Assembly: GCF_037404875.1 (NCBI RefSeq)
Contig: NZ_JBBELO010000011.1
Location: 141,382-205,381 of the forward strand
Direction of reading: 5' to 3'
From: Orlajensenia sp037404875
GTDB lineage: Bacteria; Actinomycetota; Actinomycetes; Actinomycetales; Microbacteriaceae
DNA: 64,000 bases
Position numbers and translations under genes: made by a program. The notes beneath the pieces are model-generated. The model saw only the letters and a program-made list of their open reading frames with translations. It searched no databases and was not told the DNA's origin. Each line of letters starts with the position of its first letter. Position 1 is the first letter of the stretch. Of this stretch, positions 60,209 to 64,000 are shown in pieces.

Positions 60209-61909
60209 TCAGGCGCCGACGGATGCCTGGGCCAGCTCGATGAGCTCCCGTGCGTGAGCGAGGCCGCTCTCCGAGTCGGGCAGTCCGGAGAGCAGGCGCG
60301 CCATCTCGGCCACGCGCGCGTTCCCGTCGAGCTGCTCCACGCTCGAGGCGGTGATGGCCCCAGAACGATCCTTCGCCACCCGCAGGTGGTTGCCCGCGAA
60401 GGCGGCGACCTGGGCGAGGTGCGTCACGACGATCACCTGCGCGCTCTCGGCCAGTCGCGCGAGCCTGCGCCCGATCTCGATGGCCGCGGCACCGCCGACG
60501 CCGGCGTCGACCTCGTCGAACACGAACGTCGGTACGGGACCGGTGGCTGCGATGACGACCTCGATCGCGAGCATGACGCGCGAAAGTTCTCCACCCGAGG
60601 CGCCGCGTCCGAGCGGCCGCGGCTCTGCACCCGAGTGCGGTCGCAGCAAGAGCGCGACGGCGTCGCCGCCGAGCGCGCCCAGTTCGTCCTGCTGCTCCAC
60701 GGTCACGAGGAGTGCGGCATCCGGCATCGCCAAGGCGGAAAGCTCCTCGGTCACGGCGGCGGCGAGTCGCCGTGCCGCGTCTGCGCGCAGCGCGCTCAGC
60801 TGCTGCGACAGCTCCCGCGCGCGCTGCTCGTCCTGCGCGGTGCTCGCCGTGAGGGAGGCGATGCGCTCCGCGTCATCGTCGATGTCGAGCAGCCGCAACC
60901 CGCCCTTCTCGGCGAAGGCGAGAACATCGTCGACGCTGCCGCCGTGCTTGCGGGCGAGGGCACCGAGTTGGGCACGGCGCTCCTGCACCGCCTCGAGCTC
61001 CCGGCTGCCGTCGGCGTCGAGTCCGGCGAGGTAGCTGGAGAGCTCGGCAGCGGCATCCGCGATGAGGAAGCTCACGTTGGCGAGTGCGTCAACGAGCGGC
61101 GCGAGGGTGGCATCATGCGACACCACCCGTTCGAGTTGGCGACGGGCGGCCTCCACGGCAGCGACCGCGTCGGTGCTCTCGTCGCTCTCCTCTGCGGAGA
61201 TCCACTCCCGCGCACCTGCTGCGGCGATGCGCAGCTCCTCGAGGTTGCCGAGTCGCTCGGCCCGCTCGACGAGCTCCTCGTCCTCACCCGGTTGCGGATC
61301 GAGTCGTTCGATCTCGGCGAGGTCCCCTCGCAGCTGTTCGGCCTCCCGCGCCCGCTGCTCGCGGTCCTCGGTCAGCTCCTTCAGTGTGTGCGCACTCTCG
61401 CGCCAGCGCTCGTAGACGGTGCGGTACTCCTCGAGCACCTGCGCGAGTTCCGCGCCGGCGAACCTGTCGAGCGCGGCCCGTTGGGCCGCTGCCGAACGCA
61501 GCCGGATCTGGTCGGACTGGCCATGCACAACGACGAGCTCGTCGGCGAGGTCGGTGAGAACGCTCACGGGCGCGGAGCGACCGCCGACGATGGCGCGCGA
61601 ACGTCCCTCACTCGACACGGAGCGTCCGAGCAGCAGCTCCCCCTCGTCGACAGAGCCGCCGGCATCCCGCACCCGCTCGGCGACGGCACCGGTCTCCTCA
61701 ACGAACCAACGGCCGTCCACCCGTGCCTCGGCGCTTCCGCTGCGCACGGCGCCGGCGTCGGATCGCGCACCGAGCAGCAGCCCGAGCGCGGTCACGACCA
61801 TGGTCTTTCCGGCTCCGGTCTCGCCGGTCACCGCCGTGAAACCCGGCCCGAGGGGAAGCGTGGCGTCGGCGATGACTCCGAGGTCGCGGATGCTGAGTTC
61901 CTCGATCAC
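60209..61909 (-). CDS. recN: DNA repair protein RecN
   Basis: SMC-like ATPase acting early in double-strand-break repair. 566 residues. The N-terminus MIEELSIRDLGVIADATLPL is the RecN hallmark; Walker A is VTGETGAGKTMVVTAL. A coiled coil spans about residues 150-370. The signature is GASGGELSRVMLAIE and Walker B is TFVFDEVDAGVGG. GTG 61909 makes the usual N-terminus and overlaps the nadK stop (GTGA); ATG 61927 is an alternative without a ribosome site. Confidence 0.93.
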   Translation of the reverse strand: MIEELSIRDLGVIADATLPLGPGFTAVTGETGAGKTMVVTALGLLLGARSDAGAVRSGSAEARVDGRWFVEETGAVAERVRDAGGSVDEGELLLGRSVSSEGRSRAIVGGRSAPVSVLTDLADELVVVHGQSDQIRLRSAAAQRAALDRFAGAELAQVLEEYRTVYERWRESAHTLKELTEDREQRAREAEQLRGDLAEIERLDPQPGEDEELVERAERLGNLEELRIAAAGAREWISAEESDESTDAVAAVEAARRQLERVVSHDATLAPLVDALANVSFLIADAAAELSSYLAGLDADGSRELEAVQERRAQLGALARKHGGSVDDVLAFAEKGGLRLLDIDDDAERIASLTASTAQDEQRARELSQQLSALRADAARRLAAAVTEELSALAMPDAALLVTVEQQDELGALGGDAVALLLRPHSGAEPRPLGRGASGGELSRVMLAIEVVIAATGPVPTFVFDEVDAGVGGAAAIEIGRRLARLAESAQVIVVTHLAQVAAFAGNHLRVAKDRSGAITASSVEQLDGNARVAEMARLLSGLPDSESGLAHARELIELAQASVGA

Positions 61910-62817
61910 GGGGTCGGACCTCGCCATCCGGTGACGGGCAGCTGGAACTTGCCCACCAGTCGATCGGTGAAGGGACCGGTGTGCAGTCGCGCCAGCCGCA
62001 CGGGCACCTTCGAGGCGCGCACGACCACGCGGGCACCGGGCGGCAGGTCGAAGGAGCGCCGGCCGTCGCACCAGAGAATGGCCGAGGCGTCGGTGCGCTG
62101 CAGCAGCTCGACCGCGAGGGCCGAATCCGGCCCGACCACGAGCGGACGGGCGAACAGGGCGTGTGCACTCAGCGGAACGAGAAGCAGCGCGTCGAGGGTC
62201 GGCCAGACCACCGGCCCGCCGGCGGAGAAGGAGTAGGCCGTCGATCCCGTCGAGGTCGCGAGCACCACCCCGTCGCAGCCGAACGTCGAAAGCGGCCGGC
62301 GGTCGACCTCGATGGCCACCTCGAGCATCCGCTCACGGCTGGCCTTCTCGACGGTGGCCTCGTTGAGTGCCCAGTCCTCGTGGATGACCTCGGTGCCGTT
62401 CTTCACGCGCACCGCGAGGGTCATGCGCTCCTCGACGACGTAATCGCGGGCCAAGGCTCGGCGCAACGCTTCGCCGAGGTCGTCGCGCTCGCTCTCTGCG
62501 AGGAAGCCGATGTGGCCGAGGTTGACGCCGAGGATGGGAATGGCGGCGGCACGCACCAGTTCCGCCGCCCGCAGGATGGTGCCGTCTCCCCCGAGAACCA
62601 CGACGAACTCGAGGTCCTCGGGCTCGACGCCCTCGCCGAGCCGGCGGGTCTGGCCGTCGAGCTCGGGGGCGTGGTGGTGCAGGTCGTCCCACTGGTCACC
62701 GGGAAGCACCGGCGTGGTGCCCGCGTCGGTCAGCTGCCGACAGGCCTCAACCGCGGCGCCCAGGGACTCGGGCCGGCCGGTGTGCGCGACGACGAGGATG
62801 TGGCGTTCCTGTGCCAT
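61906..62817 (-). CDS. nadK: NAD kinase
   Basis: Phosphorylates NAD+ to NADP+. 303 residues. FVVVLGGDGTILRAAELVR holds GGDGT (about residue 75), the inorganic-phosphate/ATP site; NLGHIGFLAESER, ALNEATVEK and TSTGSTAYSFSAGGPVV are the other conserved blocks. It lies between tlyA (3 nt gap) and recN (overlap), as in many actinobacteria. Confidence 0.95.
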   Translation of the reverse strand: MAQERHILVVAHTGRPESLGAAVEACRQLTDAGTTPVLPGDQWDDLHHHAPELDGQTRRLGEGVEPEDLEFVVVLGGDGTILRAAELVRAAAIPILGVNLGHIGFLAESERDDLGEALRRALARDYVVEERMTLAVRVKNGTEVIHEDWALNEATVEKASRERMLEVAIEVDRRPLSTFGCDGVVLATSTGSTAYSFSAGGPVVWPTLDALLLVPLSAHALFARPLVVGPDSALAVELLQRTDASAILWCDGRRSFDLPPGARVVVRASKVPVRLARLHTGPFTDRLVGKFQLPVTGWRGPTP

Positions 62818-62820
62818 GCA

Positions 62821-63621
62821 TCACGCTCCCGTCATCGCTGTAACCCGGTCCAACCATTCTGTCGGATTGACGCCGCGCATCGCGCTCAACCAGACGAGGT
62901 ACTCGATGTTCCCGGCACCGCCGGCCAGCGGAGAACGCACGAAACCGGCCGTGCCGAGGCCGACGTCGAACGCCGCCCACAGTACGTTCGTCACGGCATC
63001 GGTGCGGGCGGCAGGGTCGCGCACGACACCCTCGCGGGTTCCGCCCTTTCCCACCTCGAACTGCGGCTTGATGAGCAGCACGAAGTCGGCGTCCGGTGTC
63101 GCCGTGGCCCGCAGGGCGGCGAGAACGTGTGTGAGGGAGATGAAGGAGAGGTCGGCGACGACGAGGTCGGGCCGTTCCGGCACTCCGGACGCCGCCGCAA
63201 GGCCGTCAGTGGTGAGGTCGCGCACGTTGAAGCCCTCCACGAGCACGAGCCGGGGCTCGCCCTGAAGACCCGTAGCGAGCTGGCCGTGCCCGACGTCGAC
63301 CGCGAGCACCCGCGCTGCGCCGCGCTCGAGCAGCACCTGGCTGAACCCTCCGGTGGAGGCTCCCGCATCCAGTGCCACCCGTCCGGCGACGGGAACGTCG
63401 AAGGCGTCCAGCGCAGCGATGAGCTTGTGGGCCGCGCGACTGACGTAGTGGTCGGCGCCGGCGATCTCGAGCTGCTGCTCGTCGCGCACCGGCGTGGATG
63501 CCTTGAGCACCGCTCGTCCGTCCACACTCACGAGCCCCTCGGCGATCAGCGTTGCCGCGTGCGTGCGCGATCTGGCCAAGCCCCGCGAGGCGAGGGCGGC
63601 GTCCAGTCGCTGCCCTGCCAC
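62821..63621 (-). CDS. tlyA: TlyA-family rRNA 2'-O-methyltransferase
   Basis: 266 residues. The N-terminal S4 domain is RLDAALASRGLARSRTHAAT and on. The FtsJ-like SAM domain opens with ALDAGASTGGFSQVLLERGA (about residues 84-103). A catalytic Lys-Asp-Lys-Glu set is consistent with VADLSFISL and LIKPQFEVGKGG. TlyA methylates C1409/C1920 and affects capreomycin sensitivity in mycobacteria. The GTG start lies 2 nt after a small upstream gene. Confidence 0.92.
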   Translation of the reverse strand: MAGQRLDAALASRGLARSRTHAATLIAEGLVSVDGRAVLKASTPVRDEQQLEIAGADHYVSRAAHKLIAALDAFDVPVAGRVALDAGASTGGFSQVLLERGAARVLAVDVGHGQLATGLQGEPRLVLVEGFNVRDLTTDGLAAASGVPERPDLVVADLSFISLTHVLAALRATATPDADFVLLIKPQFEVGKGGTREGVVRDPAARTDAVTNVLWAAFDVGLGTAGFVRSPLAGGAGNIEYLVWLSAMRGVNPTEWLDRVTAMTGA

Positions 63622-63623
63622 GT

Positions 63624-63833
63624 TCAGGCCTGGCTCCGCGTCTCGGCGGTGCCGTCCAAAGCGTCGCGGAGGCTGTCGTGCAGGGCGGCGTAGGCCGCGG
63701 CTCGATCGGCCAGCGGCTGGTCCTCGATCACCCGCAGGCGCGGAAGCAGTCCGTCGTCTGCCGAGGTTTCCGCGATCCGGGCCTCGGCATCCGGCGCTGG
63801 GGAGGGCGCGGTCGGTGTGTTCTGCGTATCCAC
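63624..63833 (-). CDS. Small protein upstream of tlyA, unknown
   Basis: 69 residues. The N-terminal third is Pro/Thr/Ala/Glu-rich and probably unstructured; the rest (LPRLRVIEDQPLADRAAAYA and on) is predicted helical and resembles short proteins found just before tlyA in actinobacteria. TAGCGT (63841-63846) lies 7 nt before the GTG, so this gene likely starts the tlyA-nadK-recN transcript. No known function. Confidence 0.7.
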   Translation of the reverse strand: MDTQNTPTAPSPAPDAEARIAETSADDGLLPRLRVIEDQPLADRAAAYAALHDSLRDALDGTAETRSQA

Positions 63834-63922
63834 GGTTCCCACGCTAAGCCCATTCGGTGACGGCACGAGGCTGCACTCTCCTTCTGTGGCAAACGCCTTC
63901 TCTGGCGAACGGGTTAAATGCG

Positions 63923-63950
63923 AAGAGGCCGCCCCGAAGGGCGGCCTCTT
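63923..63950 (-). terminator. rRNA operon terminator
   Basis: AAGAGGCCGCCC and GGGCGGCCTCTT form a perfect 12-bp stem with a 4-nt loop just past the 5S rRNA 3' end. It ends the minus-strand rRNA transcript. Confidence 0.88.
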
Positions 63951-63959
63951 GCCAATTTA

Positions 63960-64000
63960 AGTCCGGCGGTGTCCTACTCTCCCACAGGGTCTCCCCTGCA
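63960..64000 (-). rRNA. rrf: 5S rRNA, 3' end (5' part outside window)
   Basis: On the minus strand the last 40 bases read GACCCTGTGGGAGAGTAGGA then CACCGCCGGACTT, the conserved 3' end of actinobacterial 5S rRNA. The rest, with 23S and 16S, would lie beyond 64,000. Confidence 0.9.

Noticed and set aside
60134..62236. 700-codon open frame on the plus strand opposite recN and nadK
   Set aside because: It is the antisense shadow of two clear genes. High GC removes stop codons, and the product is Arg/Ala/Gly/His-rich with no domain.
63624..63866. Longer start for the small gene upstream of tlyA
   Set aside because: The upstream start would place the TAGCGT -10 box inside the gene. The GTG at 63833 fits the leaderless layout better.

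Overview
The window is high-GC DNA from an actinobacterium, most likely a member of the Microbacteriaceae. Four things point there: very high third-position GC, a conserved actinobacterial housekeeping order (tlyA-nadK-recN, pyrG-NUDIX-xerD-parA-scpA-scpB-rluB-tyrA-cmk-der), GTP-dependent PEP carboxykinase, and many start codons placed 6-8 nt after a TANNNT -10 box (leaderless genes). No species can be named from the sequence alone.

Layout. Positions 1-12,700: sdhCDAB (succinate dehydrogenase) lies between two very large minus-strand surface-protein genes. One is a DUF11-repeat protein cut by the window edge. The other is a 1.69k-residue VWA protein with an LASTG sorting signal. Positions 12,900-17,400: a BrkB-type membrane protein, exonuclease III, trpS, a GNAT acetyltransferase and a HAD hydrolase. 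Positions 17,440-21,120: an FMN riboswitch and the complete riboflavin operon ribD-ribE-ribBA-ribH. Positions 21,280-27,320: an MHS-type MFS transporter, an ABC-2 exporter operon on the minus strand, and a pseudouridine catabolism pair (psuG and a PfkB kinase).

Positions 27,500-36,420 hold several small regulatory modules. A 71-residue HTH protein sits behind two dyads covering its own -35 and -10, just ahead of an ABC exporter. A GABA-type aminotransferase follows, then divergent pckG and a RamB-type regulator, then a PadR repressor with its operator next to a HAAS-like membrane protein. Positions 36,480-40,000 are a minus-strand aldehyde dehydrogenase/thiolase/SDR operon. Positions 40,090-50,180 are an accessory stretch: NIPSNAP protein, DHA2 drug exporter, unknown membrane protein, VapBC, a GRAM-like protein, an SDR, a zinc alcohol dehydrogenase, an S51 peptidase-like protein with a tiny coupled ORF, an APH-like kinase, an Arr rifampin ADP-ribosyltransferase and MazEF. 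Positions 50,250-63,830 are the core housekeeping block on the minus strand. The window ends with the rRNA-operon terminator and the 3' end of a 5S rRNA gene.

Intergenic DNA carries several long near-perfect hairpins and two periodic repeat arrays (32-bp and 52-bp periods). I saw no CRISPR array, insertion sequence, prophage or tRNA gene. The best candidates for something undescribed are the double-dyad HTH/ABC-exporter module, the 41-codon leaderless ORF coupled to the S51-like protein, and the array elements.
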